This document shows positions 26,786 to 35,861 of a stretch of 64,000 bases of DNA, piece after piece. The stretch spans positions 1,550,001-1,614,000 of the forward strand of contig NZ_JACYGY010000001.1 in the NCBI RefSeq assembly GCF_015221875.1, written 5' to 3'. The position numbers were made by a program, and so were the translations under genes. The stretch is from Dyadobacter subterraneus. GTDB lineage: Bacteria > Bacteroidota > Bacteroidia > Cytophagales > Spirosomataceae. Numbering within the stretch: the stretch's first letter is position 1; each line of letters opens with the position of its first letter. Below the pieces are notes generated by a model. The model did no database searches. It was not told the DNA's origin and worked only from the letters and a program-made list of their open reading frames with translations.

Positions 26786-28951
26786 TTACCCCGGTAAATA
26801 AATGCAAAATGTGGCCCCTTCGCCAGGCTTGCTAATTGCTGTAATACCGCCGCCATGGTTAGCTACCACGCGTTCACAAATCGCCAGACCGACACCGGTT
26901 CCGGGGAATTTACTCTGACTATGCAATCTTTGAAAAACCTGGAAGATGCGGTCTACATATTGTGGCTCAAAACCAATGCCGTTGTCACTAATGTTAATCT
27001 GATGGAATTCATGAGCAGTACTTCCGGGCTGTACATCAGCAGGCAATTCACTTCTTTTCTTTTTAAAGTGCTGAATCCGGATATCAGGCACCTGATGATT
27101 AGGAGTAAATTTAATAGCATTGGAAATAAGATTCTGAAATAAATGAACCAGCTGGGATTTATCACCCTGCAATCCCGCCATCTCATCCACCTTAATTCGG
27201 GCATTTCTTTGCTCAATTTCGAGAGATAATGTTTCCAGCGCGTCGCTTACCACGGAATTCAAGGAAACATGATCAAATTTCTGTTGTTTATTATCGACAA
27301 GCGAATAGGTCAATACATCTCGGATCAGGGAAGACATTCTGGCGGCGGCAGAACTTATTCTTTGCAGAAGATGCGATGACGGTTCGTCCAGCTGAGTGCC
27401 CAGTTTTTGCGTTAACATCGAGCTGAATGTCTGTATTTTACGCAAAGGCTCCTGCATATCATGACTGGCAATATACGCAAACTGTCGGAGGTTGCTATTC
27501 AGACGAACCAAGTCTTCATTGGCCAAGGTAAGCTCCTGGGTGCGCTGGTCTACACGTTTTTCCAATTCTTGTGAAAATTGACGGTACCTGGCTTCGCTTG
27601 CTTCAATATTTTGCCGGTTTCTGACCTGCCCAGTCACATCGGTAGCGATAACCAGAATTCCGCATATTTTACCATTAGCATTTAGTCTTGGCTGATAAGT
27701 CAAATCAACAAAAATCGTTTCTTTTTTATTTTCACGCGTAATTATCACAGCCGTTTCCGAAGCAACATAGGGTTTGCCGGTTGCCATTACTTCTTTCAAC
27801 AGATCATCAAATCCCTGTCCTGCTAATTCAGGCAGTGCCGATAAAAATGGTTTTCCGATGAGCACTTCCGGTGTCCGGCCAACCAATTGTCCATAAAAAG
27901 GATTAGCCATTGTAAAAGTGAGATCAGGTTCGTCAATCAGCGCAATTGCAACTGGCGATTGTTCAAAAGAAGAAAGAATCTGACGCTGGGCTTCATCAAT
28001 TTTTTGTTGTGAAAGAACCCTTTCGGTAACATCAATGGCCATGTCCATCACGCCGTAAATTTCCCCTTCTTTGTTGCGTACCGGCTGATAAGTGAAGTCG
28101 AAATAATGGCTTTTCAACACCCCGTCCACTACAATTTGCGCATGCATGTTTACGGCCTGATATGGTTCACCAGTGGTTAAAACGTTATTGAGTATATCCA
28201 GAAAAGGCTGGTCTTTGAGTTCGGGCAGAACCTCGGCCAGGGGTTTACCAATGGCGGAAGAATTTTTCCCCCAATAGCTTAACATCAAATCATTTGCCAG
28301 TTCTATGTTAAGATTTTTGCCCGTGAATAAGCAGGTTGCCACAGGAGCTTGGTCAATCAGCGAACGAAAACGTGCCTCACTTTCCGCAAGTGCAGCACGA
28401 ATTTTGATCTGTTCCGCAATTTCTTCACGCTGGCGTTCATCTTTTTGCCTTAACTCTTTATTTTGTTTTCTGATAGTCAGTAGGTTAACAACCTGTCTGG
28501 CTAAAATTTTAAGCGCCGAAAGTTGAGAATCACTTAACTGTTTTGGAACATTATCGATTACACATAACGAACCTAATGCAAAGCCATTCTCGTCAACAAG
28601 TGGTGTTCCGGCATAAAAAATAACATTTGGATCTCCGGTGACAAGTGGATTTTGTGAAAAACGTATATCCTCTCTTGAATCATTAATTACAAATGTTTCT
28701 GTGGGATTATTGATGGCATGTGCACAAAACGAATATTCACGAGGTGTTTCCCGGGCTGCAAGCCCATAATTGGACTTAAACCATTGCCTTTTATCATCCA
28801 CCAGACTTACCAACGCAATAGGTGTTTGACAAATCTCGGATGCTAACTGGGTGATATTCTCATAGTCCTGCTCAGGTAAAGTATCAAGAATGTCGTAGCT
28901 TCTAAGAGCGGTGATACGGTCATTCTCCTGAGTGGAAATAGAATCAATCAT
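26786..28951 (-). CDS. cytoplasmic GAF-PAS-PAS sensor histidine kinase
   Basis: A 721-residue kinase without transmembrane helices. A GAF domain (about 15-160; [20 protein letters not shown], then SFCAHAI) is followed by a helical linker and two PAS domains (about 195-310 and 325-440; [38 protein letters not shown]). A HisKA box [19 protein letters not shown] contains the phospho-acceptor histidine. The ATPase region reads [25 protein letters not shown] and [13 protein letters not shown]. The architecture is that of phytochrome-like or light/redox kinases in Bacteroidota, which often signal to separate single-domain regulators. The ATG at 28951 is preferred to an upstream TTG at 28981. No regulator gene is adjacent. 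Confidence 0.92.
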   Translation of the reverse strand: MIDSISTQENDRITALRSYDILDTLPEQDYENITQLASEICQTPIALVSLVDDKRQWFKSNYGLAARETPREYSFCAHAINNPTETFVINDSREDIRFSQNPLVTGDPNVIFYAGTPLVDENGFALGSLCVIDNVPKQLSDSQLSALKILARQVVNLLTIRKQNKELRQKDERQREEIAEQIKIRAALAESEARFRSLIDQAPVATCLFTGKNLNIELANDLMLSYWGKNSSAIGKPLAEVLPELKDQPFLDILNNVLTTGEPYQAVNMHAQIVVDGVLKSHYFDFTYQPVRNKEGEIYGVMDMAIDVTERVLSQQKIDEAQRQILSSFEQSPVAIALIDEPDLTFTMANPFYGQLVGRTPEVLIGKPFLSALPELAGQGFDDLLKEVMATGKPYVASETAVIITRENKKETIFVDLTYQPRLNANGKICGILVIATDVTGQVRNRQNIEASEARYRQFSQELEKRVDQRTQELTLANEDLVRLNSNLRQFAYIASHDMQEPLRKIQTFSSMLTQKLGTQLDEPSSHLLQRISSAAARMSSLIRDVLTYSLVDNKQQKFDHVSLNSVVSDALETLSLEIEQRNARIKVDEMAGLQGDKSQLVHLFQNLISNAIKFTPNHQVPDIRIQHFKKKRSELPADVQPGSTAHEFHQINISDNGIGFEPQYVDRIFQVFQRLHSQSKFPGTGVGLAICERVVANHGGGITAISKPGEGATFCIYLPG

Positions 28952-29136
28952 TATAGCAAATAATTTAGAACTTAAATTCAAGTTGAAGCAGTTTCAATCT
29001 CACCTTTATAGAGGTTAATGGAATTGCTAAAAAATGATGCCAATATAATTTATCTCAATTGGGCAGAGGATGAAAATACTTACGTGGAAAAGCGTATTCC
29101 GGATGATTTGCAGATATTCATTTTCGGTGTAAAACA

Positions 29137-29171
29137 ATTCAGGCGCGAAAGCTATGCCTTCGCGCCTGAAT
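29137..29171 (-). terminator. rho-independent terminator of the efflux operon
   Basis: A perfect 13-bp GC-rich inverted repeat, ATTCAGGCGCGAA / TTCGCGCCTGAAT, with a 9-base loop, lies 33 bases beyond the RND pump stop codon. On the minus strand it is followed by a short T-rich tract (TGTTTT). Confidence 0.8.
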
Positions 29172-29203
29172 ATCAATACTGAGATTTTATATTAACCTGC
29201 CGG

Positions 29204-32200
29204 TTAGATCAATCTTGATTCACGATCTTGTCTTTTTTTCTTTTGTTTGTAAGCAATTTTTTCAATCGCTACAAAAAGTACTGGTACTACAAAGATCGCC
29301 AGCGATGTCGCAGCAAGCATCCCTCCAAATACCGTCCAACCAATGGTTTTGCGTGATTCAGCGGCAGCTCCACTTGCGAATGCCAAAGGAAGTACCCCGA
29401 GAATAAAGGCAAGTGATGTCATAATGATCGGACGAAGACGAAGCTGAACAGCTTCCAATGTTGCCTTCACCAGTTCCATACCACCATCCACACGCTCTTT
29501 GGCAAATTCCACGATAAGAATCGCGTTCTTGGCTGCAAGTCCGATCAGTGTGATAAGACCGATCTGCGCATAAATATTATTGGTAAGATTCGGAAGCAAT
29601 GTCAGCGTAATAATCGATCCCAAAGCTCCAATCGGTACGGCAAAAAGTACTGAGAATGGAATAGACCAGCTTTCGTAAAGCGCAGCAAGGAATAGGAATA
29701 CGAACACAATCGAAATTGCAAAGATCGTTGTTGTCGCGTCACCCGCTTTTATCTCTTCCGAACTCATACCGGAGAATTCATAACCGTAGCCATCAGGAAG
29801 CGTGGCTGCTACTTCTTTAAGTGCCTGAATAGCCTGGCCAGAACTGAAACCTGGTTTTGGAACTCCGTTAATTTCAACTGACCGGTAAATATTATAGTGG
29901 GAGATAAGCGCCGGGTTTTCAACAACTTTGCTGGTGATGATCGCAGATAACGGAATCATATTACCTTGCGAATTTCTCACATAAAACTTGTTAAGCTGAT
30001 CCAGATTTGAGCGGAAACTGCTGTCTGCCTGTACCATTACCCGGAAATTACGTCCGTAAAGGTTAAAGTCGTTCACATAGGTACTACCTAAAAGTGTAGA
30101 CAAAGTGTTAAAAACATCATTTACCTGAACTCCCAGTTTCTTGGTTTTATCACGATCCACATCAATCTGGTAAGAAGGTGTTTTTGCATTAAAGAAAGTA
30201 TAGGCCATTCCAATTTCAGGACGCTGGTTTACAGCACCAAGGAATTTTTGGGTTACAGCTTCAAATTTCTTGATATCATCCGTACTGGTTGTCTGTTGAA
30301 GTTCAAAAGTAAAACCGGATGTCTGACCAAGACCAGGAATCGCGGGAGGAGCAATGGCAAGAACTCTCGCTTCTTTGATGTCACCAGTCTTTTGTTGTAT
30401 TTGTTTGATCACAGCCTGTACATGGTGCTCAGCACCTTTCCGGTCAGCCCAAGGCTGTAAGGTAACAAACATGGTACCTACGTTAGACTTATTTGAAAAG
30501 CTGATTACGTTAAGACCTGCAAGACCACCGACGGTTTTAATTTCCGGAATAGACTGCACACGTCTCATAACTTCCTTAATCATCGCAATGTTACGGGTCG
30601 TTGAAGCACCTTCCTGCATTTCATAGGTTACAAAAAGACGCCCTTCATCTTCCACCGGAATAAAGCCGGAAGGTTTGTTTTTGAACAAAAACACAAGACC
30701 AACGATCAGACAAACCATCATGATAATTACGTAAGGTGTGCCTTTGATCCATTTGGAAACGCCTCTTGTATATGAGCGGGAAACGCCGTCAAACCATTTG
30801 TTGAATTTATCAAAGAACTTTTCAAGCCAGTTCTTTTTCTCGTTTGCACCTTTGGTTGGTTTGAGCATCATCGCACAAAGCGCTGGTGTTAAAGAAAGCG
30901 CAACGAAGGCAGAAAGAAGTACTGAAACCGCAATAGTAATCGCAAACTGCTGATAAAGTCGTCCTACAATACCTGGCACAAAACTTACCGGTACGAATAC
31001 CGCTGCAAGAATAAGGGCGATCGCAATAACGGGTCCGGATATTTCATCCATCGCTTTTTTGGTCGCATCTTTTGGCGACATACGGCCGTGGTCAATATTA
31101 TGCTGGACGGCCTCCACCACCACAATCGCATCATCCACCACAATACCAATTGCAAGTACGAAGGCGAAAAGTGTCAGCGTATTGATTGTAAATCCGAAAG
31201 GAATAAAGAATATAAATGTTCCGATCAACGATACAGGAATTGCAAGGATAGGGATAAGTGTTGCACGCCAGTTCTGAAGGAAAAGGAATACCACAATTAC
31301 CACAAGGAGCATTGCTTCACCAAACGTGTGTAATACTTCTTCAATAGAAACCCTTACCACAGAAGCCGTTTCAACAGGAATTACGTAGTCGATATCCTTT
31401 GGAAAAGTTTTTTTCATTTCTGCAAGCGCAGCCATAATACCATCGTAAGTATCAAGTGCGTTTGCACCCGGCGCCTGATAGATCAAAACAAAGGCAGCAG
31501 GTTTTCCATTAACAAAAGCATTGGCGTTATAGTCAAATTTACCAAGCTCTACGCGGGCAACATCTTTCAAATAAACCACACTTCCTTCCGAAGGAGAAGA
31601 GCGTACAATAATATTGTTAAACTGCTCCTCAGTATTCAGACGGCTGTTTGTAAGAACGCTGTATTCAAATGCTTGCGCAGTTGGCTGAGGTGTTGAACCA
31701 ACGGTACCGGCTGCAATCTGAAGGTTATTTTCTGCCAAAGATGCCGTAATATCAGAAGGCGTCATATTTAAGCTGGCCAGCTTTTCCGGGTTTAGCCAGA
31801 TACGCATACCAAAGTCATCCGCACGGGAAACAATATCACCTACACCTTTTACACGCTGGATTCTGTCTTTCAGATAAATGTTGGCATAGTTACCAATAAA
31901 CTGCGCGCTGTGCGTTCCTTTTGGTGAATACAAAGCCACCGCAACCATAATAGCCGGCTGTCTTTTACGAACGGTAAGACCTAATCTTTTTACAACATCC
32001 GGAAGGGCGGGCTCAGCCACACTTACACGGTTCTGCACGTCAAGCGCTGCAATGTTAACATCAGTACCAATATCAAAAACAACGTTAATGCTGCTTTGTC
32101 CGCTACTTGTACTGTTGGATGACATATAGCTCATGCCGGGCGTACCATTCACCTGCGTTTCAATCGCAGTCGTCGTAGTCTGCTCGACCGTCTGGGCGTC

Positions 32201-32359
32201 GGCCCCGGTAAAGGTACCCGAGATCGTCACTGTGGGCGGGGTTACATCCGGATACTGGGCAACGGGCAGTGTCGTCAGGGAAATAAGGCCTACCAGTACA
32301 AGCACGATTGAAGCAACAATCGCTGTAACAGGCCTTTTTATAAAAATATCTGCAATCAT
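29204..32359 (-). CDS. RND multidrug efflux pump, inner-membrane subunit (AcrB/MexB type, HAE1)
   Basis: A 1051-residue proton-driven inner-membrane transporter. It opens MIADIFIKRPVTAIVASIVL, the conserved cytoplasmic/TM1 start. The proton-relay aspartates in TM4 are D409 and D410 (IGIVVDDAIVVVEA), and the relay lysine is in LIGLAAKNAILIVEFAKE of TM10. Large periplasmic porter and docking loops follow TM1 and TM7, as usual. Length is normal. It is the last gene of a tetR-tolC-acrA-acrB-type operon with gaps of 72, 22 and 66 bases, ending at a strong hairpin. Substrates cannot be predicted beyond hydrophobic drugs or solvents. Confidence 0.96.
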   Translation of the reverse strand: MIADIFIKRPVTAIVASIVLVLVGLISLTTLPVAQYPDVTPPTVTISGTFTGADAQTVEQTTTTAIETQVNGTPGMSYMSSNSTSSGQSSINVVFDIGTDVNIAALDVQNRVSVAEPALPDVVKRLGLTVRKRQPAIMVAVALYSPKGTHSAQFIGNYANIYLKDRIQRVKGVGDIVSRADDFGMRIWLNPEKLASLNMTPSDITASLAENNLQIAAGTVGSTPQPTAQAFEYSVLTNSRLNTEEQFNNIIVRSSPSEGSVVYLKDVARVELGKFDYNANAFVNGKPAAFVLIYQAPGANALDTYDGIMAALAEMKKTFPKDIDYVIPVETASVVRVSIEEVLHTFGEAMLLVVIVVFLFLQNWRATLIPILAIPVSLIGTFIFFIPFGFTINTLTLFAFVLAIGIVVDDAIVVVEAVQHNIDHGRMSPKDATKKAMDEISGPVIAIALILAAVFVPVSFVPGIVGRLYQQFAITIAVSVLLSAFVALSLTPALCAMMLKPTKGANEKKNWLEKFFDKFNKWFDGVSRSYTRGVSKWIKGTPYVIIMMVCLIVGLVFLFKNKPSGFIPVEDEGRLFVTYEMQEGASTTRNIAMIKEVMRRVQSIPEIKTVGGLAGLNVISFSNKSNVGTMFVTLQPWADRKGAEHHVQAVIKQIQQKTGDIKEARVLAIAPPAIPGLGQTSGFTFELQQTTSTDDIKKFEAVTQKFLGAVNQRPEIGMAYTFFNAKTPSYQIDVDRDKTKKLGVQVNDVFNTLSTLLGSTYVNDFNLYGRNFRVMVQADSSFRSNLDQLNKFYVRNSQGNMIPLSAIITSKVVENPALISHYNIYRSVEINGVPKPGFSSGQAIQALKEVAATLPDGYGYEFSGMSSEEIKAGDATTTIFAISIVFVFLFLAALYESWSIPFSVLFAVPIGALGSIITLTLLPNLTNNIYAQIGLITLIGLAAKNAILIVEFAKERVDGGMELVKATLEAVQLRLRPIIMTSLAFILGVLPLAFASGAAAESRKTIGWTVFGGMLAATSLAIFVVPVLFVAIEKIAYKQKKKRQDRESRLI

Positions 32360-32425
32360 TTTTTTAGTATTTAAGGAAGTCAGAAGGAGGCTGACATAAT
32401 CAATATCAAGTCCTGTTTATCTATC

Positions 32426-33571
32426 TTATTTTTTTGCAGGGGCTGCTGCTGTTGCGGCCGCCGGCGGTGTTCCCGTAGAAATGGTTGCTCCTTCACGTAA
32501 ATTCTGAACGCCTTCCACAGCAATTTTCTCACCTGCTTTAAGACCTTCTTTTACAATAATATTGGTACCAATCGGCTCTCCCAATAGAAGTTTACGCTGA
32601 CTAACTTTATTTGAATCGGCCGCTACATATACGAAGAATTCACCCAGCTGCTCAGTAACTGCTTTATAAGGAATAAGTACGGCTCCTTTTGAAGCAGTAT
32701 TTAAAACTCTAACTGTTCCGGTCATCCCGGCACGAAGCATATTGTCTTTATTTGGAAAAGTCAAACGTGTTTTGATCGATCCTGTTTGTGGATCAACTGC
32801 GCGGTCGATCAAAAGAATTTTTCCAGGATACGGATAGATATCTGTCCCAAAAGCAATCGTAAAAGTTGAATCAGAAGCTTTTGAGTTTTTCAAAAGATTA
32901 GTAAAACGATAGATTTCTTTTTGGTCAACATTGAAATCTACTGCAAGCTGTCCGTCCGTTGAAACCGTATTCAAAACGGTTTGTCCTGCGCTCACTGCTG
33001 CACCAACTTTTACAAGAGAAATGCCGATTACACCATCAAAAGGTGCCGTAACCTGTGTATAACGAACGTTGGTGTTCGCTGCTTTGATACTTGCGCGAGC
33101 TGCATCTTCTTGTTTTTTTGCTACTTCAAGAGCTGCGTCTGCATTGTCTACAAGTTGTTTTGCAACCGCGTCATTTTTATCAAGCTCGTGGTAACGGTCG
33201 GCATCTTTCTGCGCTTTCACCGTATTTGCTTTTTGTACGTTCAAATTCGCAACTGCCTGATCGTAGTTGGCGGCATAGAGCTGCGAATCCACAGTATAAA
33301 GCAACTGTCCTTTTCTTACTCTTGCACCGTCCTGGAAATGAATGCCAGTAATAAAACCAGTTACCTGCGGACGAAGCTCAACTACATTTAAAGCATTTAC
33401 GCTGGCAGGATATGTATCGTGATATACTGCATCCGTAGATTTTACTTCTTCAAGTGTTACGTTAACCGGCGGCGGACCTTGCTGAGCGGCCTGATCGTTC
33501 TTTTTTGCGCAGGAAACCATCACCAAAACTGATAATGCTGCTGTATAATATTTTGATGAATTTAAAAACAT
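32426..33571 (-). CDS. RND efflux membrane-fusion protein (AcrA/MexA type), lipoprotein
   Basis: A 381-residue periplasmic adaptor. The lipoprotein signal ends LVMVSCAKKN. The lipoyl half-motif VELRPQVTGFITGIHFQDGA is followed by a helical hairpin of about 70 residues, the second lipoyl half (TQVTAPFDGVIGISLVKVGA), and a beta-barrel plus membrane-proximal domain (MTGTVRVLNTASKGAVLIPY). It ends in an alanine/proline/lysine-rich tail (TPPAAATAAAPAKK). It links the RND pump to the TolC-like channel encoded on either side and lies 66 bases upstream of the pump gene. Confidence 0.95.
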   Translation of the reverse strand: MFLNSSKYYTAALSVLVMVSCAKKNDQAAQQGPPPVNVTLEEVKSTDAVYHDTYPASVNALNVVELRPQVTGFITGIHFQDGARVRKGQLLYTVDSQLYAANYDQAVANLNVQKANTVKAQKDADRYHELDKNDAVAKQLVDNADAALEVAKKQEDAARASIKAANTNVRYTQVTAPFDGVIGISLVKVGAAVSAGQTVLNTVSTDGQLAVDFNVDQKEIYRFTNLLKNSKASDSTFTIAFGTDIYPYPGKILLIDRAVDPQTGSIKTRLTFPNKDNMLRAGMTGTVRVLNTASKGAVLIPYKAVTEQLGEFFVYVAADSNKVSQRKLLLGEPIGTNIIVKEGLKAGEKIAVEGVQNLREGATISTGTPPAAATAAAPAKK

Positions 33572-33593
33572 GGTATCAAAGGGATTTCAATAA

Positions 33594-34964
33594 TTAATAG
33601 TTGTTTAACTGGCCTAGGGCTTTTTGTACGTCGATCTTGTTGGCAAGCACCTGATAGAGTGCGTTGTAATAATTAATTCTGGCCAGACGAAGATCTGTTT
33701 CAGAAGTAATTACTTCCAGATATGTTTTGATACCTGATTTATATTGAAGCTGAATTACATCATATACTTCTTTGGCCAGGTCAACATTATCTTTCTGAGC
33801 CAGCAGCGTAGCAAGGCTTCCCTTGTAATAACCAAGCGCATTGGCATATTCAGAATTTATATTGTTTTTCAGGTTCGTTATGTCCAGATTGGTTCTTTTC
33901 AACTGCCATTCAGCGGAGTTGATATTATACTTTCTCTTTCCGCCCTGAAACAGAGGTAAAGCCAGGGTTACAGCAGCAAAAGACTGAGGATAATTATTGA
34001 TGTAAAGATCCCCAAATCTGTTGTTCTGATAGTTTAAGTTATAAGCTCCGTTGGCCGCAACCGTTGGCAGGAAACTCATTTTGTTATAGCTAACATTAGC
34101 CTCCTGAAGTCTTTTCTGGGTTGTTAAAAGCTGGAACTCGATTCTGGAATTAACATCCGGTCCCTGAATAGTATCAATAAGCATTTCTCTTTCCATTTGA
34201 AGAGAATCGTAACTGATTTTCAGTTCTTTTTCGATCGGATATCCCATCAGTGATTTAAGATATTCAAGTTTTCCCTTCAGAATATCCTCGTTGCTTTTCT
34301 TGGCAGCTTTGGTATTGTTAAGAGAAATCATGGCTCTTTTGTAATCAATCTTATCGGTTACACCAGATTTGTACTGATTTTGAGCATCCTGCAAGCTTCT
34401 TTCCAAACGAACAATATCTTCCTGCGAAACATAAATCTGCTGTGAAGTAGCCAGCACATCATAAAATGCTTTGGAAACATTTACAGCAAGATCAACTTTA
34501 TTTGCGGTTGTGGTCTGGCTCGCCTGAAGCTGCACATCGCCGCGTGTTCTTTTTGCAAGAAGCACGTCCCGGTTGAAAATCGCCTGTGACAGCGTGAATT
34601 GTGCAGCAGAAGTATTATTCACACCAAGTTTTACAGGGTTTCCTCCGATAATACTCGTCTGAATTAAAAAGTTGTGCTGCAAACTGTAATTGAAATTGAT
34701 CTGCGGATACCAATCTGCCAGTTTTGTTTTAACTGTATTTTCAGTAATGCGCTCATCAATAACAGATTGACGGATCAGCGGCTGGTTTTTCATAGCATAC
34801 TGGATGATTTCTTCCAGCGTTCCATTTGTAACTGTACCTTGCTCAGTTCCTTCCGATGCAGTAGTGACCTTAAACTGGGCAGTTGCAAAAAGGGGTGAAA
34901 GCAGGATGAGTGTAATACTAAGTGCTAAAAGCCTTATCGTTTTAGCGTTATAATAACAATTCAT
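33594..34964 (-). CDS. TolC-family outer-membrane efflux channel
   Basis: A 456-residue outer-membrane factor. A signal peptide (about 1-29, ending LFATAQ) is followed by two repeats of the outer-membrane efflux fold, each with long coiled-coil helices. Typical blocks are LEEIIQYAMKNQPLIRQSVI, then AQFTLSQAIFNRDV, LERSLQDAQNQYKSGVTDKI, LALPLFQGGKRKYN and QLQYKSGIKTYLEVITSETD. Unlike many OprM-type partners there is no lipobox cysteine. It is the first structural gene after tetR, 71 bases downstream, with the adaptor gene 22 bases further on. Confidence 0.94.
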   Translation of the reverse strand: MNCYYNAKTIRLLALSITLILLSPLFATAQFKVTTASEGTEQGTVTNGTLEEIIQYAMKNQPLIRQSVIDERITENTVKTKLADWYPQINFNYSLQHNFLIQTSIIGGNPVKLGVNNTSAAQFTLSQAIFNRDVLLAKRTRGDVQLQASQTTTANKVDLAVNVSKAFYDVLATSQQIYVSQEDIVRLERSLQDAQNQYKSGVTDKIDYKRAMISLNNTKAAKKSNEDILKGKLEYLKSLMGYPIEKELKISYDSLQMEREMLIDTIQGPDVNSRIEFQLLTTQKRLQEANVSYNKMSFLPTVAANGAYNLNYQNNRFGDLYINNYPQSFAAVTLALPLFQGGKRKYNINSAEWQLKRTNLDITNLKNNINSEYANALGYYKGSLATLLAQKDNVDLAKEVYDVIQLQYKSGIKTYLEVITSETDLRLARINYYNALYQVLANKIDVQKALGQLNNY

Positions 34965-35035
34965 GAAAAGGAGAACGTTAATTGGACAATGATAAAAATG
35001 GTGTTAATACATTCAGGGGTTAGTCTATTTTAGCT

Positions 35036-35689
35036 CTAACCGTCAATTGTTTGGTTTAATTCCTGAACAAGCGAGAAGCGAAAAAATTTTTTGAGGTGAA
35101 CACTTAAATTTTGCCTAAGATGATTTTCCAATTCCTGCTGCGTAGAATTTTGAAGACCGTGAACTTTCCGGTAAAAACGCTGCGTGCTAAGTGATTGATT
35201 AGTAGTGCCAAAAAGTGTCGTTGACAGCATCAGTACATCAACATCACTTTTAAATTCTCCGGTTTGCTGTCCTTCCTGAATGATTTTTTTCATGGCAGCA
35301 AGGTTATTAGCCTTCATTTCATCGAGCAAATCAGCAATGATTGGGCTACGGGCATCTCCCGCTAGCTGCTCTCTTAAAACAATGTTATGGAAACAGTGTT
35401 TTTCTATCAAGCGGTTTAGAACCCAATCAATCATCAGGTTTACTTTTTGAACTGGTGACAGATCCAGGTCTCTTAAAAGATCATCAAGTTTTGATATGAA
35501 CTCGTGAGAACGGAGGGCAAAGAGCGATTCAATGAGTTTATCCTTCGAGCCGAAATAATAGGATATCATCGACACATTTACCTCAGCTTCCTGAGAAATA
35601 TCCCGGATAGAAGTTCCTGAGAATCCTTTTTCAGAAAATAGCTTTTCGGCTACTTCAATAATCTTTAACTGTTTTGGATTGTATTTCAT
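35036..35689 (-). CDS. TetR-family transcriptional repressor of the efflux operon
   Basis: A 217-residue regulator with an N-terminal HTH at about 10-55: IIEVAEKLFSEKGFSGTSIR, then DISQEAEVNVSMISYYFGSK. The remainder is an all-helical ligand-binding domain with no further match. It is the first gene of the four-gene efflux operon. Directly upstream are a consensus promoter and two copies of TCAAA-N6-TTTGA, one overlapping the -33 box. Autorepression relieved by a pump substrate is the natural model, inferred from layout. Confidence 0.93.
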   Translation of the reverse strand: MKYNPKQLKIIEVAEKLFSEKGFSGTSIRDISQEAEVNVSMISYYFGSKDKLIESLFALRSHEFISKLDDLLRDLDLSPVQKVNLMIDWVLNRLIEKHCFHNIVLREQLAGDARSPIIADLLDEMKANNLAAMKKIIQEGQQTGEFKSDVDVLMLSTTLFGTTNQSLSTQRFYRKVHGLQNSTQQELENHLRQNLSVHLKKFFRFSLVQELNQTIDG

Positions 35690-35736
35690 CTTGGCTTTAC
35701 CGGCACTTTATAGTATTCAAATGCCAGATAACAGCT

Positions 35737-35767
35737 CAAAGGTAGACGAATAAAAAATTAAATCAAA
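35737..35767 (-). promoter_or_regulatory. Bacteroidota-type promoter of the tetR-efflux operon
   Basis: On the minus strand TTTG (35764-35767) is followed after exactly 19 bases by TACCTTTG (35737-35744), a full match to TTTG-N19-TAnnTTTG. The -7 box is 48 bases before the tetR ATG. The -33 box lies inside the proximal operator. Confidence 0.7.
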
Positions 35768-35799
35768 CGTTTGTTTGAAAAAATCAAACACTTATTTGA
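35763..35799. promoter_or_regulatory. tandem TetR-type operators
   Basis: Two 16-bp sites share the inverted repeat TCAAA-N6-TTTGA: TCAAACGTTTGTTTGA at 35763-35778 and TCAAACACTTATTTGA at 35784-35799. Their centres are 21 bp apart, two helical turns, so two dimers would bind on the same face. The first covers the -33 box of the efflux promoter. Confidence 0.65.
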
Positions 35800-35861
35800 T
35801 AAATAGAAATTAATATTTGTAAAAGACAAATAGTACAAAAAATGCACCAGAAAATTTAGGC

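Noticed and set aside
29018..29182. 54-codon plus-strand frame (MELLKNDANIIYLNWAEDEN...) downstream of the GAF-PAS kinase start and the efflux operon end
   Set aside because: Its last third is made of the perfect 13-bp terminator hairpin of the efflux operon, so the open frame is more simply non-coding. No family or promoter supports it, though the composition is not absurd.
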